From NCBI RefSeq assembly GCF_029867415.1, contig NC_081184.1:73692364-73756363 (forward strand): a stretch of 64,000 bases of DNA. Reading direction: 5' to 3'. Origin of the DNA: Vicia villosa. Taxonomy: Eukaryota > Streptophyta > Magnoliopsida > Fabales > Fabaceae. Of the stretch, positions 1 to 9,599 are shown in pieces. The position numbers and the translations under genes are program-made. The notes under the pieces are model-generated. The model was not told the DNA's origin, made no database searches, and worked only from the letters and a program-made list of their open reading frames with translations. Numbering within the stretch: the stretch's first letter is position 1; each line of letters opens with the position of its first letter.

Positions 1-267
1 AATCATAAGATGAGAAGTTCTATTGTTCATCAGAAGCAATTTCTGTAACAGCTGTCATCAAGTGTTTTCTGATGGTGAACACGTGTTCACACGATAGGTA
101 AAAGCGTGCGTGAAACTGATGGGATGCCGCCCTAGGTAACTGTGTAAATCATTTCAAATATCATGATTCTCTCACCTAACGTCACTCATCATTTAATGCA
201 TTTGATTTCATTTGATTCTGTAACTGTTCATTCTCTTAAATTAATTGCATTCTGTTTAAAATCTGCC

Positions 268-280
268 CCTATATATTCAT
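268..280 (+). promoter_or_regulatory. Possible TATA box upstream of the SIRE env-like gene
   Basis: CTATATATTC lies about 55 bp before the first ATG (330) and about 140 bp before the better ATG (415), followed by a pyrimidine-rich stretch typical of plant transcription starts. It could drive a separate env-like transcript. Positional inference only; the upstream 1-267 is otherwise featureless spacer between pol and the env-like gene. Confidence 0.35.
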
Positions 281-329
281 TTCAAATCATAACGTTTCTC
301 TTTTTCACTCTCATTCTCTCTATTCTTGC

Positions 330-1649
330 ATGCATTTCTGCAACTTGTTTGCCCTTTTCACAAACCCTAAACGCAAACCTAGAAAAGTATCCAGTAATCT
401 CAGTAGTGCTTCAATGGCTGCTTCATCTTCTCTCAACGTTGGTTCCTCTGTTCCTCTACATCTTCAAGAAGAAGAACATCAAATTGTTCCAGTTATCTCT
501 TGCTCCATTCCCAGAAATAAGTTAGAAGTAACCTGTGAATTAACGGTGGACTTTGATAGTCTTGAAAAACATGAGTTCCATCTAAAAGAGGATATGTTGT
601 TTCAAGGATGGACTTCTCTATTCTCTGAGTTCTGTGGACCTGTTTACCCAGAACTAGTAAAGGAATTTTGGGTACATGCTGTGGTTGCCCCTAAATCAAT
701 CTTGTCGTTTGTACATGGAAGGTTTGTTGTTGTTACTGAGAACATCCTAAGAATGATGTTTGATCTGAGAAACCCTGAACGCGTCTATGAAGTGGATCAA
801 AGAGCAGATTGGGATGCCGTTCTGGCTAAACTATACCCAGATGTAAAGAAAACTAAGCTTGTCAAAGACATGAAGAATCTCTACAAAATCTGGACCAAGA
901 TTCTTCTGGGGTGTTTCTATCACAGGAAATCAACCCATTCTGCAGATTTTGTCAACAAAGAGCAGCAATATATTCTGTACTGCATTGCCACTCAGAAGAA
1001 GGTTGATATTATCTATATAATATTCAATCATATGTGGAATGCTGTGAGGGATTCCAGAAATGCTTTCAGAATAAAGAAGGGTAATATTATTCCTTTTGGA
1101 AGAATAATTACAAATCTTCTGATTCATACCAAGATTGTTGAAGACTTGGAAGCTCAAGGAGTTATCAAGGATCTTGTTACTGATACAGGAAGCTGCTTGA
1201 ATGCTCACACCTTGAGAAAGATGAGTCTCATTCAAGAGGTTAAAGTCAGTCCTCAGCCTCTCCCAGGAGCAAGAAGCAGAAGAAATCCTGTTCTTGCTGA
1301 GATTAAATCATTCTTCAGAAGTGAGCTGCCAGGAGTTAGGACTAAATATCTTAACTCTCTCAGGGAAGATAAAGCCAAAGATGCTCCTACTAAAGGTGGT
1401 CGCAAGAAAGTTTCTACTTCCAGGCCTGCAGTTTTAGGAGATGTTTCAGAAGCTGCACAAGAAGCTGTAGGAAAGAAAGAAAGAAGGACAAAACGGAAGT
1501 TTGATCGCCCTTCTGTCAGTCAGGAGAAGGAAGTCCAAGAAGAAGAAGCTGCAGTAGTTGAGGAGAATGTTGCTGATAGAGAAGTTATTGCTGAAGAAAG
1601 TCGGGATGTTTTAGTTGAAAATAAAAATGAGAAGATGGGAAGGAAGTAG
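330..1649 (+). pseudogene. Env-like protein of SIRE element, N-terminal part
   Basis: This open frame of 439 codons is the start of the env-like accessory gene of the SIRE element. Residues about 90-310 (counted from 330) form a globular region of the kind databases call 'putative plant transposon protein'; it includes an IWTKILLGCF segment near residue 187. The C-terminal 120 residues are highly charged (Lys/Glu-rich, probably coiled or disordered). The true start may be the ATG at 415 (MAASSS...), a more typical plant start; 330 is the first ATG after the TATA-like site. The frame ends at TAG 1647-1649, and similar charged coding potential resumes in another frame by 1724, so a frameshift is likely. 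The function of these proteins is unproven; an envelope role is only a historical analogy. Confidence 0.75.
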
Positions 1650-2614
1650 AAAAGAAGAAGAAAAAGAAAAGTAAACTAATAATCGTAGATTCGGATGAAG
1701 AAGAAGAAGAAATTCCAGAAGCTGTGAATCAGCAAGAAGTGGAAGATCAAGAAGCTGTGGATGGAGAGAAAGATAGACTGGAAAATTCCAGAAGAAGAGA
1801 AATTTCTCTTGGGAAGGCAAAGATTGTGGAAGAGAAGAAGAACAAGAAGCAGAAAAGACTTGAGGCTGAATTTGAAGCTCTTCAAAAGATGTCCAAAGGT
1901 ATACATCTTTCTGAACCTGTCTCTATATCTGTTTTACATTCAGAATCTGTACCAACAGAAGTTCCGGTTAACCCTCAACCAGAAATTCCACCAGAAACAG
2001 CCCCAAAAGAAAAACCTCAACTCACCCATGTTCTCACACCTCCTTCTTCTCCCCAAACCAATGTTCTTACCCCACCTTCTTCACCTATCACAAATGTTCT
2101 CATTCCTTCCTCTCCACCCACAACCAATGTTGCTTCTGACCAATCGTTTGAAACCCTCATTCTGAATATTCAACCCCTTCAACCCCGTTTTCCTCCTCAC
2201 TCAAATATATCCATTTCTCAACCACCTCCTCATGCTAATTATGAACCCATTCCATCCCCCACTCAAAATAATCCCTCCATCTCTGACCTCCCTGATTCTG
2301 CATCACATGAGCAATTGCTTCGTGATTGCAATTACACACCCAAACCTCGTCCTGCACCAGAGTTAGTGGTGTTAGATTCTGAAAATGAAGTTGAATCTTC
2401 TCTTTGTCTCAATAGAGAACCTCAACCATACTTCTTTCTGAGACCAGATTCTGCCATTACAAAACTCAAATCCCGCCGGGAATTATCTGTTGGTGTATGA
2501 TTTGAATTGTTAAACATTAGGATGCAGGAAGGGTTAGATATCTTGAAAGCAGCATATCAATCCAGGATGGATGATGTGGCTTTCAGAAATCTATGGAGGA
2601 CTTTCAGAAGAAAT
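1650..2614 (+). pseudogene. Env-like protein of SIRE element, middle part, cut by Athila insertion
   Basis: The frame 1724-2500 (258 codons) continues the charged region of the preceding ORF in the +1 shifted frame, then becomes a proline/serine/threonine-rich stretch with repeated PPSSP-type units (about residues 95-140), a probable disordered linker. It stops at TGA 2498-2500. Coding-like sequence continues in the same frame (MQEGLDILKAAYQ from 2522) up to 2614, where the Athila-like element has inserted. The gene resumes at 44926 in register with this frame. It is therefore one gene broken by a frameshift, a stop and a 42-kb insertion. Confidence 0.7.
2610..2614. repeat. Target site duplication GAAAT (left copy) of the Athila-like element
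   Basis: GAAAT precedes the LTR start TGATAACACG and is repeated immediately after the 3' LTR end (GCGATCA) at 44921-44925. The 5-bp duplication is the expected footprint of a retroviral-type integrase and proves the outer borders of this insertion. Confidence 0.95.
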
Positions 2615-2916
2615 TGATAACACGATTTTATATCATATATTTAGCTTGAAATCCATAAATATTTATAGCATTTTCCTTTAATTATATTGTTTTATTATGA
2701 TATTATGCGGGTATTTGCGATATTTCAGGTTTTACGCTCATATTGAGACTATTTGTGAAAAGGAAAGAAATGGAGCTAAAATCACTACTATTTGTGCCTA
2801 AAAGATGGAAAAGGGGTGTTGAAGCAAGAAAGGGGTGCAAAGAAGGCCCAATTGTACAAACTACAAGTCCAGCCCACAAAGAAGCCAATTGCGCATGGCC
2901 CAACTCAATCCAGCAC

Positions 2917-3062
2917 GTGGAGACGCACGTCTCCAACGTCTCTTGCCACGTCACCAAAAGGAGACGCACGTCTCCAGCTGCCTCCTAGATCTTCTCCACT
3001 TGAGACGCACGTCTCAAGCCGTTCAAAGGCTCTCCCCAAAAAGTGGAGACGCACGTCTCCAA
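2917..3062 (+). promoter_or_regulatory. Four-copy palindrome array GGAGACG-CA-CGTCTCC in LTR U3
   Basis: Inverted repeats with 7- to 9-bp arms around a CA centre occur at 2918-2935, 2960-2975, 2999-3018 (arms CTTGAGACG/CGTCTCAAG) and 3044-3061. They lie about 55-200 bp upstream of the LTR TATA box. The same array is in the 3' LTR from 43536. Copy 3 differs in both outer arm bases yet still pairs, so symmetry is kept rather than exact sequence. A dimeric protein site or a hairpin would fit; no factor can be named. Confidence 0.8.
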
Positions 3063-3116
3063 GTCCAAGTCAAGAAGATCTCCTCCTTTCACGCATCCCA
3101 ATTGCAGATCCTCAGC

Positions 3117-3125
3117 TATAAATAG
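3117..3125 (+). promoter_or_regulatory. LTR TATA box (Athila-like 5' LTR)
   Basis: TATAAATAG, a perfect plant TATA box, follows the palindrome array; the 3' LTR has the same box at 43735-43743. U3 would end about 30 bp downstream. Confidence 0.75.
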
Positions 3126-3670
3126 AGACTGCTACTTCAGTTCAAGGAGTCCGAATTTCTGCTAACGAAGTGCTGCCGAATTATTTCTTCAAGCATTTAT
3201 TGTCCTGCCTTTCATTTAACCGCTTTATTTTTCTCGCAACAATTTCTACACCGGAAATTATTGTGAACCTTTCGTAGATCTAACATTACGTTAGATTTAT
3301 TTTTATATTCCTTGTTTTTAAATTCCTGCCCAATAATTTCCGAAGAACGATCCAGCCAACCTGATGTGGAAGTTCGAGTACTTCAAGATTCAATTCAATC
3401 GCAATTTATTTTATTCAGGTTTATCATTTACCGCTTTAATTATTATTATTATTGCATGATATATTATATGCCATTTAACATGCCTTTTATTATGAACCAA
3501 ATTAATTTATGCATGTTTAACCGTATTAATATGTCTGGATAATTAATTAAGATATCGGTATGTAAAGTAATTTAACCATAGGGATCCGAAATAAATTGGC
3601 TTAATTATGTTTTATTAAATATCACTTGTTTTTTGTTTGTATGTCTAATTTAATTAGTAAGTCTTAAAAC

Positions 3671-4055
3671 AAATAGAGCGAAAGTTTGAGGGGTTAAGAC
3701 GGTCAAAGGTTAAAATCAATAGAGCGAAAGTTTGAGATCTTTAACTGGATAGTAGACATAGGACATTAGTTTTAAGGATGGCGAAAGCGTATTAAAACTA
3801 GTTAGAACTTATTTATTTTCAAAAAGTGTTTTTAAACCCGCGCGGGATGGCCAAAGCGTACGTTAGGGATATTAGCATGTTCCGAGTCAACAGAGCGAGA
3901 GTTTGAGATTAGGAGATTTAAATAGATAACAACTTCATAAAACAAGAATTTTATTAATTACGTTGTTTCCAAAAAGCTTTTCTAAATCTAATGGGATGGT
4001 GAGAGCATACGGTACGAGTTGGACAGTAGTCTAAATCAACAGAGCGAGAGTTTAA
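3671..4055 (+). repeat. Alternating short repeats in the Athila-like LTR
   Basis: Two motifs recur: AATAGAGCGAAAGTTTGAG (3672, 3718, 3889, 4038, with small changes) and GGATGGCGAAAGCGTA (3776, 3844, 3993). They fall in the transcribed part of the LTR. The block of about 60 bp missing from the 3' LTR lies in this array, suggesting slippage or repeat-mediated loss. Confidence 0.7.
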
Positions 4056-4138
4056 GAGGAGGACTTTTAAACAATAGAATTAATAAAGAATTTTAATCGA
4101 ATTTATACATTAGCCAATGGACCTTCGAATCACCTAAG

Positions 4139-4760
4139 GGGTTAATCACGAGCATGAGGTCAGAGAACCAAACATGGGATAGTACTAGGGGTTAATCACC
4201 TGCACAACATGTTCTACTGATACGTCAGAGTCTACATTTTTCTTTCGGATATTACCGGCTTGCACAACTGAACTTGTGAGCTAGCAATATTCTCAAGAAA
4301 AACTCGTCTGAGTGTGGCTCTCCGCATGACAACTAATCCAAGTCTTCACCTGAATAGTTTCTGCGCCACAACCTAATAAGGCCAGGATGGGTTGGGGTTC
4401 TACGACCAACTCAGCTTCTACAGTTCAATGAAAGCAATAATGTCTTCGCTACGAAACATGCTAAACATATATTACCAACAAGGAACCTCCACTGAGCGGA
4501 AGGATTCTCATGCCAGCTTTTTAAGGACTGAACTCCTTGTATGCCATACATGACTATACCCTCCACCTAATTCTTATGTGTACTTAATTCGGGTTAGGAT
4601 TTGTCCATAATGTATCACTTGTAACAGAATCACACAAGTAACAGAACCAGAACCACACATGTAACAACAATGAAATGAAAAATATAGCAAATAGAATTAA
4701 CCCTTCCTTTGGAAACAATAAAAAGATGGTCTCTTGTCCCCAGTGAAGTCGCCATTTTTC
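4139..4760 (-). other. Truncated Ogre leader beyond LTR1, with primer-binding site
   Basis: From 4146 to 4760 this matches the full-unit leader at 27015-27629, including the 18-nt primer-binding site at 4737-4754. A retrotransposon's 3' LTR should be followed by host DNA, not by its own leader, so LTR1 was once the 5' LTR of a further unit. Filler GGGTTAA (4139-4145) joins it to the broken Athila LTR. No gene in this stretch. Confidence 0.85.
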
Positions 4761-5429
4761 TGTCGCGGAGAAAAATCATCGTTTTGTGGGATGAGACACC
4801 TGATGCCTTCTTTGGGCTCGAGTGCTCAAGAAAAAGATTTTTCTTTGTTTTTGTCACGACCAAACTTTTTATTATTTCCAAAGTAGGAAAAGGAAAAAAG
4901 CTGCAATAACCTTAAAAGTGGGGGAGAGATCTTGGGTAAGAGGGTTGGTTATACGAAGGGAAGGTATTAGCACCCAACATATCTATAGTACTCTATAGGC
5001 TTCTTTGTTATGTTTTTCATTCTGTGTTATTGTGGAGGTTCTGTTGTGAAATAGGTGGGAAACTAAGGTGTTTGTTTGATTATGCTCGCAAAGATCATCG
5101 CAATCTTCTGCATACATATCCCTTAGAGGGAATCAGAGCATCTGTAGCTCGGGGTCTACGGGTGCTAAGGTTTGAGTGGTTTGAGGGAGAAGTTTTGCTC
5201 GCCAAGGATACGACCTTGTGCCTACGTATTCTCAAAGGGATGTTGAGAAAATCAGAGCAATCGTAGTTCCCACTTATGCTAGTGGAAGCAAAGGAAAAGA
5301 GACAAATGTCATCTCAATGTTCGATGTATCTAATCTATATCATCACATACATCTGTTTGATTTTGTTTGAAATCTTTTCATTATAAGCCCTGGGCTGTGC
5401 CACTTATGGCGCTTAGAATGATAAAGATG

Positions 5430-5935
5430 TTTTTTGTTTAGCCAGCCTTGTGGCAAAAACAAGTTTGGTTAGCCAGCCTTGTGTCAAAAACTTTCAATGA
5501 AGTCAGCCTTGTGACAAAAAGTTTTGATTAATCAGCCAGCCTTGTGGCAAAAGTTTCGACGAAGCCAGCCTTGTGGCAAAAACTTTTATTAATCAGCCAG
5601 CCTGGTGGCAAAAGGTTTGATTGATTAGCCATCCTTGTGGCAAAAGAGAAATTTGATTGATTGATTGTTTGTGATGATATAGATGAGATACTCCTATCAT
5701 AGAGATGATAAATGTCTAATCTCATAGGGTATTTGATTTGGATATTGGGGATGCTTATAAGAAGCCCGTGGGTCCTTGTACGAAGCCCAAGAGGAGGCTA
5801 TCCGAGGGTCCTTGTATTGTAAGCCCAAGAGGAGGCTATGGGAGGGACAATCGAGGGTCCTTGCATTGTAAGCCCAAGAGGAGGCTATGGGAGGGACAAG
5901 TCGTTTGTACGAAGCCCAAGAGGAGGCATGGTATA
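5430..5935 (-). repeat. Two minisatellites in Ogre LTR 1
   Basis: About 5438-5650 holds some eight irregular copies of AGCCAGCCTTGTGGCAAAA; 5762-5935 holds about five units built on AAGCCCAAGAGGAGGCTAT with variable spacers. Both recur at matching positions in LTR2 (from 12312) and LTR3 (from 28310) with small changes. They lie downstream of the TATA box in the R/U5 part. Confidence 0.75.
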
Positions 5936-6987
5936 GTTGGTTTGAGCTCTTAGAGCGATTTCACCGGGAAACCATACTCTATGTCCTAACCTAAACTAGG
6001 GGAGATTCTTTGCACGAAGCCCAATAGGAGGCTATGGGGAACCTAGTGTTGTACTAAGTTGAACAAGTATATATAACACGATCAAAAATATGAACAAGTA
6101 CAAACAAATATTGACAAGTACATGAACAAATATGAACAGTTATATATAACAAGGTGTGTGTATACAATGGAGTTTATGAAGGAAATATACCTGTAAGGAT
6201 GATCCGTTTGTATACACGGGGGCTCGGGACTTATACTCGGGGAGAGGCCCATTGAGTTTATTCAAAAGCTATGTAAACAAGTATTTACAAAGGGCTTTGG
6301 GACTTATACCTAAATGGAGGCCCATGGTATTTTATAAAACATGGTTGATTGTTTTATTAACAGACGCAAGGTTTCGTCGTTTGAAAACAGTTTGAAAGTT
6401 TTGTTTTGAAAGAAGTTTTCTGTTTAAAGAAAAACTGTACAAAGAAAAGGAATGGGACTTATACTCTCTAATATTCGAGAGGCCCATGTTTGTTTTTTAT
6501 AAAACATGGTTGATTGTTTTGAAAATCAATTGATCAATCCAAAAAGATTTGATCAAGAGTTTTTTTGAAAAGAAAACCAAAAAGAAATGGTTTATTGTTT
6601 TGAAAAACTTTGATCGTCTGTTTTAAAACAGTTTGAATTTTGACAAAAGTCAACTTAATTAAGATAAAAACAAATTCTATGCTTAATTAAGACCTAAGTG
6701 ATTAGGGTTTGATCACAAAATATTTACAAGTGATTAAGTTTTGAAAATTAAGTGAAAAAACTATTTTTAAAGTATTAAAAACATTTAAAAACAAGTCACT
6801 TTAAACTTAATAAAAACACATAAAATAAATATTTTTTTGTTATTTTTTTTTTGGATATTCATAAAATATATATATTAAATAAAGAGTGTGCAAAAAATGA
6901 AGTAAAAATAATTAATTTTGATTGGTCAATTAATTAAGTGAAGTTGTTAAGAAAAATGAAGAAAATAAGTGGTAAAAAAGAGGTTTT

Positions 6988-7063
6988 GGTCCCTATGAGT
7001 GTTGAACTCGTGACCTGGAGGTTACTACTCAAAAGCTTAGCCAACTGGACCACGCGCGTGGTC
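6988..7063 (-). other. tRNA-like segment with 16-bp palindrome in Ogre LTR 1
   Basis: On the - strand this reads like a tRNA: a GTCCAGTTGGCTAAGC stretch resembling a pol III A box, then about 35 nt later GAGTTCAACAC, a degenerate B box. It begins with the perfect palindrome GACCACGCGCGTGGTC (7048-7063). Matching copies are at 13871-13944 and 29866-29940 (palindrome damaged in the latter). It is not a functional tRNA: the arms do not fold into a full cloverleaf by eye. A relic of a tRNA-derived SINE head is possible. Confidence 0.5.
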
Positions 7064-8007
7064 TGTTTAACACATGCAACAAATTAAATATATTTTGAAT
7101 CAATTTCCAAACTTCAGTTTCAAAAATATGGCGCCAAGAACACAAACCCCAATTTGAATTTGAATTTTCTTAAAACTGAATTGTTTTGATCAAGTGAATA
7201 GCCTATCTTGCTCGATTTTTCATAAGGAACATGATGGTGATCTTTAATTTCATTTATTTTCACTCTAAGATCATTAATTTTCTGGAAATCGTGAAGAACC
7301 CTAATTCTATGATTCAATCTGAAATTGTGTAAGATCATGATATGATGCAATTGATTGAGGGTTATTATTCAGTGATGGTGCAGAAACAAGATGGCAAAGC
7401 AATATTTCATTTATGATGCATGTATGATGGAGTTTGAAGTTCATAGCACTTACCTTCAAAAACGGCCAAACTGAGAATTGAATTTTGAGCTGGAGGTGTT
7501 ACAAATGCTTTGTAATGATCTGGATAGCTTCAATGATGATTATGGAAGGTGTCTGGATGCTTGGAACAACCTGAATTCATCTGAGCATGGTCATGGTACC
7601 CGATCTGCAGTATGGCTCAAGTGAGGATCAAGCTTGATGATTTTGATGTTTCAGATCATGGATGATGGTTGGAACAGTTCATATGAAGTATATGGATGAT
7701 GTTTAGAAGGTTAGTTTGGACAGAATTGGCTTGGTATGGATTTTGGCATGATAAGGCTACTGTTATGCATATTTGGAGGTTGAAGAGTGATTCTGAGTTT
7801 TGGGGTATTTTGGGGTGTATGAGTGGATCAAACAACTTCCATATGATGTTTAGGAAGTGTTAGAAGCAACACTTTGCTCAGAACTTGCAAGAGATGGAAA
7901 TTTCACTTTCTCCTCTTTGAAACTCATGAAACTTGCATTCTAAGAAAGAAGAGAGAAAACCTATGATTTGTGAGGTTTTGGTGTGATTTGAAGAGTGGAA
8001 ATGACCT

Positions 8008-8016
8008 CTATTTATA
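8008..8016 (-). promoter_or_regulatory. TATA box of Ogre LTR 1
   Basis: TATAAATAG on the - strand, about 1.58 kb from the LTR start. The same box is intact in LTR3 (30885-30893) and in the older copy at 57561-57569. In LTR2 (14891-14899) it is changed to TACAAATAG. Confidence 0.75.
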
Positions 8017-8991
8017 GGCCAAGCTTTCTGAATGCAAAGCCTTTGCAAGTGGATCAAAGAGTGATGATTTGGCTTAAGAGATAGAATGGAATCTTTTACA
8101 TTAAATGCAAAATGGTTAAAATGACTTAACCATGGTTAAACTTCCAAGCTTCTTATCTCCTTCCATTCTGATCTTCAAATCAGAAAATATCTCTCAATTA
8201 TTGCATTGATGCATCATTACTTGCATTATAGGTCATATAGTGTTGAAACTTAGTGAAAATGGTTTGAAATTTCATGCATAATGACCTCTAATGACAAAAT
8301 TCAAAACCATGGTTCCACTCAATATTTTTTCATGCTCTTGGAAATTTTGGAAAACTCATGTTATGTACTTCAAAACTCTAGTTGAAAGTTTCTTCAAGAC
8401 CTTTAAGGAAATGGGTGAAAAAGAGCCATGAATTTTGAAGAAAGTGAGATTTTAAGTGTATTTTTCAAAAGATACCAACTTTGAAGCTCCATATCTCTTA
8501 AATGGTTGATCTTTTGGAAAAACATTTTATGTGACAAAGTTGTTTATTGGATCAAAATCTACAACTTTCATGTTGGAAGTTTTTTTCAGTTTGTAGGTGA
8601 AATTTTGAGTTATTCCCTTCCAAAGTTTGGAAAAAACCATTGAAAAACACTTAGAAAATTTTCTAAGTATGAAAGTCAAACTTTTGACTTTTTGATTCTT
8701 GATTGATTTTCTTGATTTTCCTTGATCAAATGACTTCATATATCATATATTGATGATTGAAAACTTCAAAAGTCATGTTTGACCAAAATTTCCAGAAAGT
8801 CAATGGTGATCTTGTACAGTTAACTTTTTCAGACGAATCGCGTTTCTGGAGATTTCAAATGAACCAGGCTATCCTCACCAAATGAATGGTATGAATGGAT
8901 CACATTGAGTTATTGGAGGATCTTGAGCCATAGTTTAAGTTGTGGCACCATGATCTGATTAAAAAGTCAGTTGTTCAGGTGTATTAGGTCA

Positions 8992-9452
8992 AAACCCTAA
9001 TTGTCGACCTCATGAAATTGATGACTGTGGATCTTGAATTGAGATAAATTTTTCCATTGGATATTGTTATAGGGGTTATTTGAAGATGATTAAAACCTTT
9101 GAGTGATCCCCTGGAGCTTTTTAGGGTTTCCCAAATGTGATCCCTAATTTCAGTCCCTGATAGTTCAAAAACCCTAATCTGATGATTTGAAATTTCAATG
9201 TTGATCAGTCCCTGTGTAGGGGATGTCCTGAGCCAATAGATTAGGTAAAAATGATGTGCTTGGGGTCTTGAGGTCATGTCCCAAGTCATTAGGTCAAATC
9301 CTGAGCAAAAGTCAGGGGTATGCTATCTTCGGTCAAAACCCTAATCTGGTTGATTCAAAGTCTCTGAGCTTGTTGAAATGAATCTTTGAGGACCAAATGT
9401 TGATTGTTGATGAAGATGGTTCTTTTGAGATAAAGGGAGAGCAAAACCCTAA
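8992..9452. promoter_or_regulatory. Cluster of telo-box motifs in Ogre U3
   Basis: AAACCCTAA occurs at 8992-9000, 9169-9177, 9336-9344 and 9444-9452, and in reverse at 9121-9129. Telo-boxes are known plant promoter elements. The motifs persist in the other LTR copies and partly in the diverged copy near 56141-56590 (mainly as TTAGGGTTTT). Confidence 0.5.
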
Positions 9453-9599
9453 TTGTTATTTGTACTGATGAGTGATTTCTTGTTTAAACCCTGTTGAGCA
9501 CAAGTAGCAAACACGAGCTATGCAATTTGTTAGAGATGCAAATGATGCATATGCAAATGATATGAGGTGGTATCTTAGGTCAAAAATTGGGGTATGACA

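Larger units (their letters stand above)
2615..4138 (+). repeat. Athila-like 5' LTR, left segment
   Basis: It aligns from its first base with the 3' LTR at 43233 and stays almost identical to about 4138 (CACCTAAG), where Ogre sequence begins. The rest of this LTR resumes at 32470. Compared with the 3' LTR, about 58 bp (44696-44753) is missing at the break. The 3' LTR in turn lacks a block of roughly 60 bp present here at about 3996-4055. Confidence 0.92.
4761..9599 (-). repeat. Ogre LTR 1
   Basis: 4839 bp, TGTCGCGG... to ...GGTATGACA on the + strand (so TGTCATACC...CGCGACA in element orientation). Nearly identical to LTR2 and LTR3 apart from scattered single-base changes and short indels, for example a missing 10-bp repeat unit near 6135. 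It is non-coding; the short frames in it recur in all LTR copies and match no protein I recognise. Confidence 0.92.

Noticed and set aside
2743..3125. Three overlapping ORFs in the Athila-like LTR (copies at 43361-43743)
   Set aside because: They cover the U3 palindromes in several frames and end at the TATA box; non-coding promoter sequence.
5428..5650. Regularly spaced direct repeats that look a little like a CRISPR array
   Set aside because: Spacing is irregular, spacers are short and repetitive, and the context is a plant LTR. It is a minisatellite.
4630..5953. Short ORFs of 60-83 codons (and their copies in LTR2 and LTR3)
   Set aside because: They recur only because the LTR is repeated, overlap on both strands, cover the primer site and minisatellites, and have no protein family features.
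6988..7063. A genuine tRNA gene
   Set aside because: A- and B-box-like words are present, but an acceptor stem and full cloverleaf are not evident, and the segment is part of every LTR copy.
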